From contig LUQO01000031.1 in NCBI GenBank assembly GCA_001627865.1, forward strand, positions 62,001-126,000: 64,000 bases of DNA. The letters run 5' to 3'. Of this stretch, positions 45,801-55,140 are shown piece by piece. A program made the translations under genes and the position numbers. Origin of the DNA: SAR324 cluster bacterium REDSEA-S27_B3. GTDB taxonomy: Bacteria; SAR324; NAC60-12. The notes below the pieces were generated by a model, which ran no database searches, had not been told where the DNA came from, and saw only the letters and a program-made list of their open reading frames with translations. Position 1 is the first letter of the stretch. Each line of letters starts with the position of its first letter.

Positions 45801-45827
45801 TAAAGAAATGTAACTATGTTCCGATAA
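45801..45827 (+). promoter_or_regulatory. Sigma-28 (FliA) promoter 2 of flagellin 1
   Basis: TAAA (45801-45804), 15-bp spacer, TCCGATAA (45820-45827). One mismatch to the TAAA-N15-GCCGATAA consensus. The start of transcription would be about 35 nt before the flagellin ATG. Confidence 0.8.
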
Positions 45828-45870
45828 GTTGACAAGTAAACCTTATTAATGACACTGGAATTAAATTATT

Positions 45871-47631
45871 ATGGCATTGCGAGTTAATTCAAACATTGCG
45901 GCATTGAACGCTCTCAGACACTTGCAGCAGACTGAGCGTGAGTTGAGCCAGAACCTGGAACGATTGTCTTCAGGCAGAAAGCTCAATCATGCAGCAGATG
46001 GACCTGCTTCTCTTGTGATTTCTGAGCAGATGAAATCGCAGATTTCAGGACTTGGACAGGCAATTCGCAATTCCGAATCATCTATTTCTATGATTCAGAC
46101 CACAGAAGGGGCATTAAATGAAGTGAGCAATATCCTGGTCAATTTACGCCAACTCGCGGTACATGCCGCTAACGAAGGTACAAATGATGAAAAGACCTTG
46201 CAGGCGGATCAAAATGAAGTTGGTAACTTGTTATCTACTTTGAAAAATATTGCAAAGAATACTCAATTTGGAAGAAGAAAACTGCTGGATGGAAGCAATT
46301 CAGCAACAGGAGTTGCTGTAGGAGAAGGGCTTGAATTTGTTTTTGCATCAGAAGATGCAAAATCAACACAGGCAAACGGACATAAGGTTGATATTACACA
46401 GGTCGCAACTCGTTCCATGATGGTGGCTACACGCAGGTTGAGACTTGAAGATGTTTCAACAGCAGACCCAAACAAATTCGTTTCATTTGTGATAAACGAG
46501 GGAGGGCGCACGGTTTCTGTAGATCTGCAGAATAACAATGAATTACGCGAGAAAATCGAAAAACTCTCAATCTCAGCCATGCGAAATGGAACTCCGGAAG
46601 CAAAGCTCAGGACGGAACGGGCCATACAGTTGTTGATAGCGCATGAAATGCAGCGTCGGGCAGATGAAGCTAACATGGACCTGGACATATTTATTTATCG
46701 TCCTGAGGAAAATATTGGTCCATTCCTTGACAGCTTCGATACGTTGAATGATGCCTTGACTGAAGTTGCCAGAACTCCGGGCGATATAAACAAATTTACT
46801 ACAGGTATTGATGAAGTGATTGTAATGCGGCATCGTCATTTTGGAAGTGAGCCGAACTTTACCGTAACCTCATCTTTAAATAACTTTTTGGGACAGAATG
46901 TAAGAGCAAATGAAGCTGCCTATGCGCTTCCGGGTCGTGATGTTGAAGGGACAATTGGTGGTTCCCCTGAGCTTAATATGGGAGGTGCGGCTATGGGCAA
47001 AGGGCAGGTGCTAACAGGTGCTCCTGGTGCAATTGCGGAAGGTGTATCTGTGAAATACGGAGAAACGACCGATGATGTAATTTATGAAATTTTTAATCGT
47101 TCTGAAAACCGAATTGCGGGAATGTTTAAACGTGATAAAAACAATGAATTATTAGTGGGTGATGATGTGGACGGCAATATCCATGTATCACAAAATTCAC
47201 TTGTTTTTCAAATCGGTCCGAATCAGGGACAATTACGTCGAATATCGGTTGATAGTATTGATCCCGAACATCTGTCAAAGGGAGTATTAAATGAAAGCAA
47301 TTTCAGGAGTTTAGCTGAAATTGATGTGCTGGACGCGGATGCGGCGCAAGATGCCTTGCTGTTGATAGATCAAGCAATTGATGAAGTTTCCAGCATGCGT
47401 GGTAATCTTGGTTCATTCCAGAGAAATGCGTTGGAAGCAAATTTACACGGTTTGCGTGTGTCAAAAGAAAATCTGACTGCTTCAGAATCGCAGTTAGCAG
47501 ATACAGACATGGCTCAGGAGATGAGTTCATTGGTAAAAAATCAAATTTTGCTTTCTTCAGGAACAGCAATGTTGGCACAGGCCAATCAGGTACCACAATC
47601 AGTGATACAGCTGCTTAATTCAAACGGTTGA
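45871..47631 (+). CDS. Flagellin 1 (586 aa, long central insert)
   Basis: This is the major or first filament protein. The N-terminal D0/D1 (MALRVNSNIAALNALRHLQQ, L-S-S-G-R-K-L-N-H-A-A-D-G-P-A) and C-terminal D1/D0 (D-T-D-M-A-Q-E...Q-A-N-Q-V-P-Q-S-V-I-Q-L-L) are canonical. The central part, residues about 160-470, is a long insert that includes a flagellin IN motif (V-E-G-T-I-G-G...G-K-G-Q-V-L-T-G). It is exported by the flagellar type III system and chaperoned by FliS. Two sigma-28 promoters precede it. The ribosome binding site is weak. Confidence 0.94.
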   Translation: MALRVNSNIAALNALRHLQQTERELSQNLERLSSGRKLNHAADGPASLVISEQMKSQISGLGQAIRNSESSISMIQTTEGALNEVSNILVNLRQLAVHAANEGTNDEKTLQADQNEVGNLLSTLKNIAKNTQFGRRKLLDGSNSATGVAVGEGLEFVFASEDAKSTQANGHKVDITQVATRSMMVATRRLRLEDVSTADPNKFVSFVINEGGRTVSVDLQNNNELREKIEKLSISAMRNGTPEAKLRTERAIQLLIAHEMQRRADEANMDLDIFIYRPEENIGPFLDSFDTLNDALTEVARTPGDINKFTTGIDEVIVMRHRHFGSEPNFTVTSSLNNFLGQNVRANEAAYALPGRDVEGTIGGSPELNMGGAAMGKGQVLTGAPGAIAEGVSVKYGETTDDVIYEIFNRSENRIAGMFKRDKNNELLVGDDVDGNIHVSQNSLVFQIGPNQGQLRRISVDSIDPEHLSKGVLNESNFRSLAEIDVLDADAAQDALLLIDQAIDEVSSMRGNLGSFQRNALEANLHGLRVSKENLTASESQLADTDMAQEMSSLVKNQILLSSGTAMLAQANQVPQSVIQLLNSNG

Positions 47632-47800
47632 TTGGAATGTTTTTTGAAGTGATTTCTAGCTGCTTGTTTGCTTTGAACAGGCAAAACAGAAATCAATATA
47701 ATATCAGTTAGTTGACTAAATCAAGCTAGGCAAAAAACGGTCTATTTTGTGAGATCGTGCTGAGTCAACTGAACTGACTGCTTCATTAAACGGAACCGAC

Positions 47801-50800
47801 TTGGCAGAACTAAATCCGAATGCTGTTACCGGCTTGGGGTCTAAGCTGAATACAGGTGAGATCATTGATCGCTTCATGGCAATTGAGCAGAGGCGGATCA
47901 AGCCTGTGGAAGACCGTAAAGAACAAAAAGTAAGCGAATTAGAGGCTTGGGAAGCCGTTAAAATGGAACTAAATAAGCTCCAGGGCGTAACCGAAGCACT
48001 GAATAAGTATGAAATTTGGGAGGCAAGGAAGGTAGAAACGAGCGACTCGGATGTAGTGGAACCAAATGCCAGGAAAGATTCTGTTCCTGGGAGGCACACT
48101 ATCATCGTTGAGTCGGTGGCCCTGTCACATCAATTGACATCACAGGGATTTGAGCGTGAAGATGTCAGGATTGGCACAGGAAAAGTACAGATTCAAATTG
48201 GAGATGATGAAGACGCGGCGCCTGTCACAATAAATCTTGCGGAAGGCAACGACACGCTCGCAGATTTAAAAAGGGCCATCAACAACTCAGATGCTGATGT
48301 AGAGGCCTTTATTGCTAAAACACATGGCGATAAACCTTATCGATTGCTATTAACCAGCAATCAGAAAGGGGAGCAAGGACGAATTAATATCAGTGTAAAT
48401 CTAAAAGGTGGAGAAGTTGAAGCTCCAAGTTATAAGAACACATTTGACAAAACTTCCACCTGGAAGGGTCTTGAAGCTAAAATAGAGAAACCTGCCACAG
48501 GCGCAGGATTTGGTGGTTCAACCAACATAGTTCAGGTTGGTGGTACATATACCGGAGAAGATGACAATGTTTTCACCTTTCGAGTTATTCGTTCCGGAAT
48601 GATTCCGTCAGAAGCAGGTGTTCTGATTGGCTGGCGCGATAAAAACGGAAGAGAAGGTGAGATTGAAATAAATAAATTTAATTACGTTCCGGGAAGTCCA
48701 TTAGACATTACGGACGGATTAAAATTATATATCAGTGATGGTGAAGTTGTTGATGGAGACACCTTTTCAGTTGATGTTTTTGCAGAAAAATCAAAATTGT
48801 TCTGGTGGCTTAGCGATGCTGAACGCGCCCCTCAAATTTCACAACCATCTGATTGGAGCAGTAAGGCTTCAGAAGGAGGGATACGTGTATCCGGTGAATA
48901 TGATGGCGCGGAGGATGATACCATCATTTTCAGGGTGGAAGGTAATGGGCAGGTAGGTGGACCCAGTCCATTAAAACTACATTACGAATATACCGAAACA
49001 GGAGAAAAGGGTTCTGTAAATATCGGGCATCCTTATTTGGGAGATGTAGGCAAAGGTGAAGGCCCCTTTGACAAAGCAACTGCTATCGACTCTGAAGATG
49101 GTGAAGAGCTCTTTGATTTAGAATTCACAAAAAAAGGTCGCCGTGACCCGAAGCGTCTTCCGATCGGCCATGGTTTATTTGTGGAAGTGAATCCCAGTGT
49201 TTTGCGAGATGGTGATTCTACAGATGTAGACGTGATAGCTCCGGTGTCTGAGGATATGTGGTGGAGTGATGAAGAGCATCGCGGAGTCTCTAATAAAGTA
49301 GACGTTACTTCAAAGTGGATGACCTATGAAGAATATGAGGGACTTGATGAGGACAAGTCGAAAAGCGCTCTGGATGTTTCTGCCGGAATACGGGGTATGT
49401 CGGGGGGACTTAGCAATGCGCCAATTGAAGTGTCCGGAACATATGAGCCGGATATCGCAAAAACATATACTTTCAGCGTAGAGAAGCGCGGTACTGTTGG
49501 AATTACACGCGCTTTGCAATTGAGATGGGAAGATACGTTTGGCGGCAGTGGAATGATAGAAGTAGGAGAAGGCTATATTCCGGGAACTCCAATTGCTTTC
49601 GATGAAGGCTTAAGGTTGTCTCTAGGCGCCGGAGATTTGTATAAAGATGATTATTTTACAATCTCCACAGAGACATCAACAGTCAGACTTGCGCAGGATT
49701 TGGTGCTGCGGCTTGGAGCTACAAGAGCAGGCGAAGGATTAGAGGTGAGGCGTTCTGAAAATGTAGCAAATGATGTGATTCCCGGACTTGACCTGGAATT
49801 TTTTTCAGCCAGTGAAAAGCCTGTAACTATATCCGTATTAGGAGACACAGAAGTTGCAAAGGAGCGTATTCATGATTTTGTAGATGCTTACAATACATTT
49901 CAGGCAACAGCAAAAGAAGTGTCCAAGTTCAACAAGGCCACAAACACAGCAGCTCCTTTGTTAAGTGACAGAAATCTGGCACAGGTAGTTAATGAAATTG
50001 CTACCACTACAATTGCAACTGTGAGTGGTTTGCCTCAAAAGACGAATATGCTGTTTTCCATTGGTTTGAAAATAGATGACACAGGGATGATGTCTATTGA
50101 TGACAAAAAACTAAATGAGAAAATAGTTGAGACTTTTTCTGATGTGGCAAACTTGTTTCGAAGCCATGGGAAAACAGATAATCCTGAAATAAGTTTTCTG
50201 GGGATGACTGAAACAACCAGAATTAATCCAAGTGGGTACAATGTGGACGTTTCAAATACTGCCAAACGCGGATTTTATTTGGGAACACCATTGCCCGGGA
50301 TTGTTAAAATTGATGATACAAACAACGTTCTGATCATAAAAAACAATGGCAGGGTATCAGACCCCATTGAGCTGCAACAGGAAAACTATACACCAGGCAG
50401 CCTGGCAAAAACTATACAAAACCGCTTGATTGAAGACAAGGCTTTAGGTCGCCGCGGAATACAGGTTCGACTTGACGAAGGGCGATTGAAAATAGTATCA
50501 AGCACTTATGGAAGCAACAGCACTATAGAAGTGGAACCTGGAGCTGGCAAGGATCTGTCAAGTTTAGGTTTAGTTGACGGTGTGAGTACTCAAGGTGAGA
50601 ATGTGGAAGGATCAATTGGAAACGTCGAAGCCACCGGCAGAGGACAGTTGCTTGTTGGGGCGGAAGGTTCTAATACTGAAGGTTTAAGATTGTTTGTGAC
50701 ACTGGATGATGGGGACCTGGTTGATGAAGAAGAAGCAACAGTAAATATTTCGAAAGGTGTTGCAGTCAAATTAGGAGAAAAACTTAATGTGTTAAATGAT

Positions 50801-51025
50801 CCTCTGGATGGAAGTGTCCAGCGAGCCACTGCTGATATTACCGGACAAATGAGTAATTTTGACGAACAGATAAAGCGTTTGAATAAACGCGCAGATACTA
50901 AGCGAGCCAGATTGCAAAATAAATTTGCAAAGCTGGACAGTACATTGGGAAAATTAAAATCCCAACAAAATTATATTAGTCAGCAACTCTCTGCAATGAG
51001 CGGCGCTAGAAAGTCTTCAAATTAA
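47801..51025 (+). CDS. fliD: Flagellar cap protein FliD, very long (1074 aa), TTG start
   Basis: FliD forms the pentameric cap that folds flagellin at the filament tip. The N-terminal domain (G-L-G-S-K-L-N-T-G-E-I-I-D-R-F-M-A-I-E) and C-terminal domain (R-I-H-D-F-V-D-A-Y-N, then a final coiled coil ending Y-I-S-Q-Q-L-S-A-M-S) are typical. The middle holds three repeats (residues about 244-330, 361-480 and 542-625) of a beta-rich module with V-G/S-G-x-Y and a D-G-L-x-L pattern. An IN motif lies near residue 930. Usual FliD is 400-700 aa. Only a TTG with a weak GGA fits the start, and no upstream ATG exists. Confidence 0.9.
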   Translation: MAELNPNAVTGLGSKLNTGEIIDRFMAIEQRRIKPVEDRKEQKVSELEAWEAVKMELNKLQGVTEALNKYEIWEARKVETSDSDVVEPNARKDSVPGRHTIIVESVALSHQLTSQGFEREDVRIGTGKVQIQIGDDEDAAPVTINLAEGNDTLADLKRAINNSDADVEAFIAKTHGDKPYRLLLTSNQKGEQGRINISVNLKGGEVEAPSYKNTFDKTSTWKGLEAKIEKPATGAGFGGSTNIVQVGGTYTGEDDNVFTFRVIRSGMIPSEAGVLIGWRDKNGREGEIEINKFNYVPGSPLDITDGLKLYISDGEVVDGDTFSVDVFAEKSKLFWWLSDAERAPQISQPSDWSSKASEGGIRVSGEYDGAEDDTIIFRVEGNGQVGGPSPLKLHYEYTETGEKGSVNIGHPYLGDVGKGEGPFDKATAIDSEDGEELFDLEFTKKGRRDPKRLPIGHGLFVEVNPSVLRDGDSTDVDVIAPVSEDMWWSDEEHRGVSNKVDVTSKWMTYEEYEGLDEDKSKSALDVSAGIRGMSGGLSNAPIEVSGTYEPDIAKTYTFSVEKRGTVGITRALQLRWEDTFGGSGMIEVGEGYIPGTPIAFDEGLRLSLGAGDLYKDDYFTISTETSTVRLAQDLVLRLGATRAGEGLEVRRSENVANDVIPGLDLEFFSASEKPVTISVLGDTEVAKERIHDFVDAYNTFQATAKEVSKFNKATNTAAPLLSDRNLAQVVNEIATTTIATVSGLPQKTNMLFSIGLKIDDTGMMSIDDKKLNEKIVETFSDVANLFRSHGKTDNPEISFLGMTETTRINPSGYNVDVSNTAKRGFYLGTPLPGIVKIDDTNNVLIIKNNGRVSDPIELQQENYTPGSLAKTIQNRLIEDKALGRRGIQVRLDEGRLKIVSSTYGSNSTIEVEPGAGKDLSSLGLVDGVSTQGENVEGSIGNVEATGRGQLLVGAEGSNTEGLRLFVTLDDGDLVDEEEATVNISKGVAVKLGEKLNVLNDPLDGSVQRATADITGQMSNFDEQIKRLNKRADTKRARLQNKFAKLDSTLGKLKSQQNYISQQLSAMSGARKSSN

Positions 51026-51041
51026 CAATTAAGGAGTATCG

Positions 51042-51509
51042 ATGAGCACTTATGGTAATTATCAGAACGCCTACAAAAAGGCTTCTGTGAACACACTTGA
51101 TCAAAACAAGTTGATCATCATGCTCTATGATGGAGCAATAAAGAATGCGAGCTTTGCGGTTGAGTACATGAAATCAGGCGAAATTGAGAAAGTTCATAAT
51201 TGCCTGATTAAAACAAAGAACATTGTGACAGAACTGATGGCGACATTGAATATGGAGCAGGGAGGTGAAATCGCAAAAAATCTGAAGTCACTATATAGCT
51301 ACATGTTCAGCCAATTGGTTGAGGCAAATATGGAAAAGAAATCTAAACCTGTGCTTGTTGTCATTGATTTACTGAAGGAGTTACGGGCAGCATGGGTGCA
51401 AATTAGAGAAAAAAAGAAACCTGATGCAACAAAGCGAAATGCTTTAGCACAGGAAATGCCTCAGCTTAATCAAGCAAATACTGAGAAACGTATTAAAGTG
51501 ACTGGGTGA
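51042..51509 (+). CDS. fliS: Flagellin export chaperone FliS
   Basis: FliS binds the C-terminus of newly made flagellin in the cytosol. The 155-residue helical protein opens Y-G-N-Y-Q-N-A-Y-K-K and has L-I-I-M-L-Y-D-G-A-I, both family marks. A positively charged tail of about 25 residues is extra. The ribosome binding site AAGGAG is strong, 16 nt after fliD. Confidence 0.94.
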   Translation: MSTYGNYQNAYKKASVNTLDQNKLIIMLYDGAIKNASFAVEYMKSGEIEKVHNCLIKTKNIVTELMATLNMEQGGEIAKNLKSLYSYMFSQLVEANMEKKSKPVLVVIDLLKELRAAWVQIREKKKPDATKRNALAQEMPQLNQANTEKRIKVTG

Positions 51510-51603
51510 AACTGTCAGGTACACTTGATGTAAAAAGATAAAATTACAGCTTGTTACTTTTTCATTGCATAATAACAGCTGAAATTAAAATAAATAATTT
51601 GTA

Positions 51604-51640
51604 AAAGCCAAAGGATAGCAGAAAGCTATTTTTTGGCTTT
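51604..51640 (+). terminator. Terminator-like hairpin after fliS (copy 1)
   Basis: AAAGCCAAA (51604-51612) pairs with TTTGGCTTT (51632-51640), with an inner stem ATAGC/GCTAT and an AGAAA loop. GTTGTTTG follows. A related hairpin lies 1,004 bp downstream. Confidence 0.7.
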
Positions 51641-52607
51641 GTTGTTTGAAAATTAGAATGCCGGTATTAACCCGGCTGCGAATAGCACATGTTGGCCGCG
51701 GCTGTTTTGAGTTGCGGGAGTTTCTGAGGCATGTACTGTTTGTCAGCCGGGTTTTGTTTAAGGAATGCTGAAATTTGTGTGCAAAGCAGATCGGTATGCG
51801 AATCAGTTCTGGGCATTTGTGTATCAGGTGAGAATGCCATAAATTGCTGTCCTGATAGAATGTGACCAATATGGAAAATGGAATGAGGCAGAACTGCATT
51901 TTAGGCTGGCAGACATTCGTTAGTCAAGACCATGGAGCGTACTGGTCCAAGTGGGCTGAGATGTAATGAAGGCAGGTTAACGGGTTTAACGTATTCAATT
52001 ATTGAACAGAAGTTGTCTGATAATACAGCAAGTATATTCCGGGAAAGAGTCCGGTTGCTCTTTAAGTATGAAGTACCTGCTCCGGATCACACTTGAAATG
52101 GATGATTGTACCCTCAGGAAAGGGGGTTTGTTATTTGGAAAAATGGAGGCCATGGAGGTCTGTTGCCTGCTGGTATTTCTACAGATACCATGAAATGGCG
52201 AAGACGGTGGGTTCCCATTCTGATGTTTAGTAATAATTTGAGACTAATTTTAACTGAGTAGTTTCAATAGATCTTTGAAAATTGAATCAGATTCAATTCA
52301 TCTTCAGGGTGTACTTGTGACTCAGGATTGCTGTCTTTACTTTATAGGCCGCCATACCTGTATTGCTTTGTTTACTTGTTTTAAGTGGATTGCTGTATTA
52401 TCTCAAAATGTTGGGAAAGTTTATGGTAAGTATTGTGCCATATATTTAGTTTCCGACAGTTTGAGTGAAAATACTCAAAGAAATTAGAAAATATGAGTTA
52501 TACCATTGAGTATTAATCAGGGATCTATAGTTTGCGTGGAGGTGATGATTTGATTTGCCAGAATCTGCATTGTCTGAGTTGATCTGTCAAAAGCTTACAT
52601 TTAGAAG

Positions 52608-52638
52608 AAGCCAGAGAATAGTGTCTATTTTCTGGCTT
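52608..52638 (+). terminator. Terminator-like hairpin (copy 2) in the non-coding stretch
   Basis: AAGCCAGA (52608-52615) pairs with TCTGGCTT (52631-52638), with inner AATAG/CTATT and a TGT loop, then TGTTGTTTAA. The stem pattern and the tail TGGCTTTGTTGTTT match copy 1, although no gene is seen before it. Confidence 0.65.
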
Positions 52639-53928
52639 TGTTGTTTAAGCTGTACGTTAAAGCGAATTTTCAGGTTTTGAAATGACTACGGATTCATTTA
52701 TATAGTCCTTTATTCATGAATGGTGAAATACTGTGCACATTCTGGGACTGGATTATTGAAGCCGTTTAAAAGTTCTATGTTTTGGGAACCAGGAATGAAA
52801 ATAGTGAATTGATCTGTCTAATACAATACAGGGAAATGCCATTACTATAAAGCTGTGCGAAATTTGGTATTTAGTCTGTTTATATGTGCTTACGGATTAT
52901 ACGATACAAGGGAGTGAAAAGTTTTTCACGTGTTTGTTATTGATGGTTCCCAGGCATGAATGGGCTTTTGTACGACGGATTATTGCTGCATGTCTATTGC
53001 TATGGTGCAGAGAATCTGACATAACTGCTGAAGTAACAAATTTGGCGGTTTCTCAGGTATAAGTTTGACTGAGAAGGGTTACATTATTTTTCAGTCGAGT
53101 GTCCAAAGCATTCGTTTACTGAAATGATTAAAGTATTCAGGATTCCAAGTAAAATATGGGAGTTCTATTGTTCTTGGAAATTATCGGAAGAGAAGCATTT
53201 CGAGGTAGATTAAACCCCGGATAATTTTTTTGCTGAGAATTGAAAAAAGTGGTGAGGACTGAATTTAGTCTGCAAATTACTCTTGTGGATAAATGTATTC
53301 CTTCAATTTTTTCTGATGAAGCTAATCCTGAATGTAGTAAATGGATGCTGAGCCTTTTATTCTTTAAGGGGTTATTAAATTGAAGGCGATTTACTTTCCA
53401 GAAGGGGTAAATTCCGTGGTGAGTTTTCCCAGTGCTTGCGCACGATTGTTGTTGATGAACAGCTGAAGAAATTATTCACAAAATAGAGTCCTTTTTGCTT
53501 GAAGAAAAATTCACTGCAAAAAGCAGCGTGCTCTTGGAAAACCCGACTTGAATGCTTTTACAGTTCCAACTTCAGAAAGGTTACTGAAACCCATGTGAAG
53601 TAGTAATTCGTGAAATATATTATACGGAGTGTATTGCTCCATCTTTTTGAAGGGGTTGCTGAAATAACTAGCAAATTGTTCAGGGCGGAGTACTGCATCT
53701 GGATACGGTAATAACTGGAATTGCCAGAATAGGGCGATTGTTTGATGCCATTCACAGAGTTGAATCAGTTTGATTTTCGTGTGCATGGTCTTATGTAAAT
53801 GAGTACGTGGATTGATTGGCGGGACACTGCCTTTGTTTGAAGTAGAGGGAGATGTCCTGTTTTTATTAGCTGAAAGCATTGTCCAAAGTGATTATGTGGT
53901 CAGGAACTGAATAAATGTATGGGCTAAC

Positions 53929-54411
53929 ATGACTGCGACGGTTTGGCATCTGGAAATGTTGGATCCGGAAGAGTTGAGCCCAAAAGCTCTCCTTCCTGAG
54001 ACACAACTGGTGAAGCTTGAAATACCTTTGCCTGCCTTAAACCGCTTTTTTTATCAGGAAGTGGGGAAATTATGGCATTGGAAAGATCGTCTTAAATGGT
54101 CTGAAGAAGAATGGCGGAACTGGGTTGAATGTGAAACGCTTCAGACCTGGATGTTGATTTATAGAGGAACTCCTGCGGGATATTTTGAATTGGATGCCCA
54201 AAATGGAGATGTTGAAATTGCTTATTTTGGCTTGTTGCCTGAATTTTTAGGGAAAGGATTAGGCGGCAGTTTTTTATCTGCCGCAATTGAAAAAGCATGG
54301 GAAATGGGAGCTGAAAGGGTATGGGTACATACCTGCATCCTTGACCATCCACATGCATTAAATAATTACCAGTCACGCGGCTTAAAAATATTTCGTGTAA
54401 GCCAGGAATAA
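53929..54411 (+). CDS. GNAT-family N-acetyltransferase
   Basis: The 160-residue protein has the acetyl-CoA-binding pattern of GNAT enzymes: a beta-4 strand V-E-I-A-Y-F-G-L-L-P-E, then the P-loop-like L-G-K-G-L-G-G-S-F-L, and a W-V-H-T-C region with Y-Q-S-R-G-L. Its substrate is unknown. It lies alone between two long gene-poor stretches within the flagellar region, and has no clear ribosome binding site. Confidence 0.88.
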   Translation: MTATVWHLEMLDPEELSPKALLPETQLVKLEIPLPALNRFFYQEVGKLWHWKDRLKWSEEEWRNWVECETLQTWMLIYRGTPAGYFELDAQNGDVEIAYFGLLPEFLGKGLGGSFLSAAIEKAWEMGAERVWVHTCILDHPHALNNYQSRGLKIFRVSQE

Positions 54412-55140
54412 TGATGGTAATCAAAAGGTATCGATTTTTTGTGCGGGCTTATCCCGACTGTTGAAATTGATATATTATTTGTTCTTTGACAACTTAATCT
54501 GGCGAAACCTGGCAAATGGGTATAAATCCATTTTTTGCTGAGTCATTGTCCAAAGTATTTTTTTGAAATAGAAATATGTGTGGTCCTGGGATTCCTTCAT
54601 TACAACTCAAGACTTATACATAATTTGATTCTACTTTCTATTAAGATTACTTGTGGAATTATGATCCGGAAAAATAATGGTGAATTGCACCTGAATCTGT
54701 CCCCAAATATATGAAGTTTCATATTTCGGGAAATTTCGCGGGATGTTTTCATAGCAATGTGGTGGAGTATCCATAGATGTCTTTACTGTTGTGTAATTTC
54801 ATGATGGGGAGTTGTTTATTTTTGCAACTCTACCATGAATGTTATGGATCAATCCTGAATATTGTTGTGAGCAGTCTCAGAAAAGATACATGCCATTGAA
54901 GTAATCTGCCATTGGACTAGAGGGGGTTTCGGCAGGTAGGTCTGAATAATATATTTGAGGTGGGGTGTTCCTATTTTTGTAATATTAATATTATTTATAT
55001 GACAAATTGTATCAATGTAATTACATCATGTGAGGAGTAGTCCGTAGTTTTATGTATAGATGAAAACATAGGGGGTAGTGTCATTCTTTCTGATCATTCA
55101 AAAGTCTGACATGTATTTACTCAAGATTTAAGGAGGGAAA
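54412..55140. other. 730-bp gene-poor stretch
   Basis: Nothing gene-like is visible on either strand. It contains the third GTCCAAAG box (54548-54555) and several AT-rich inverted repeats. The promoter of the M24 gene should lie near the right end, but no strong box pair is seen. Confidence 0.5.

Larger units (their letters stand above)
51510..53928. other. 2.4-kb stretch with no convincing gene
   Basis: No ORF here shows family likeness or a good ribosome binding site. The plus strand is rich in G and T and has frequent stops. It contains two copies of a terminator-like hairpin about 1 kb apart, and degenerate GTCCAAAG boxes at 53101 and 53881 (a third at 54548). It may be decayed coding DNA, a region of long untranslated RNA, or unidentified small-RNA genes. 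Confidence 0.6.

Noticed and set aside
45445-45870. Replication origin next to rpmH
   Set aside because: rpmH is often near oriC, but no dnaA gene and no cluster of TTATNCACA boxes was found.
51585-51899. 104-residue minus-strand frame after fliS
   Set aside because: It runs over the fliS terminator hairpin and has no ribosome binding site or recognisable motif.
53511-53879. 122-residue open frame on the minus strand
   Set aside because: The minus strand here is C/A rich and so short of stop codons by composition. No ribosome binding site, family likeness or domain was seen.
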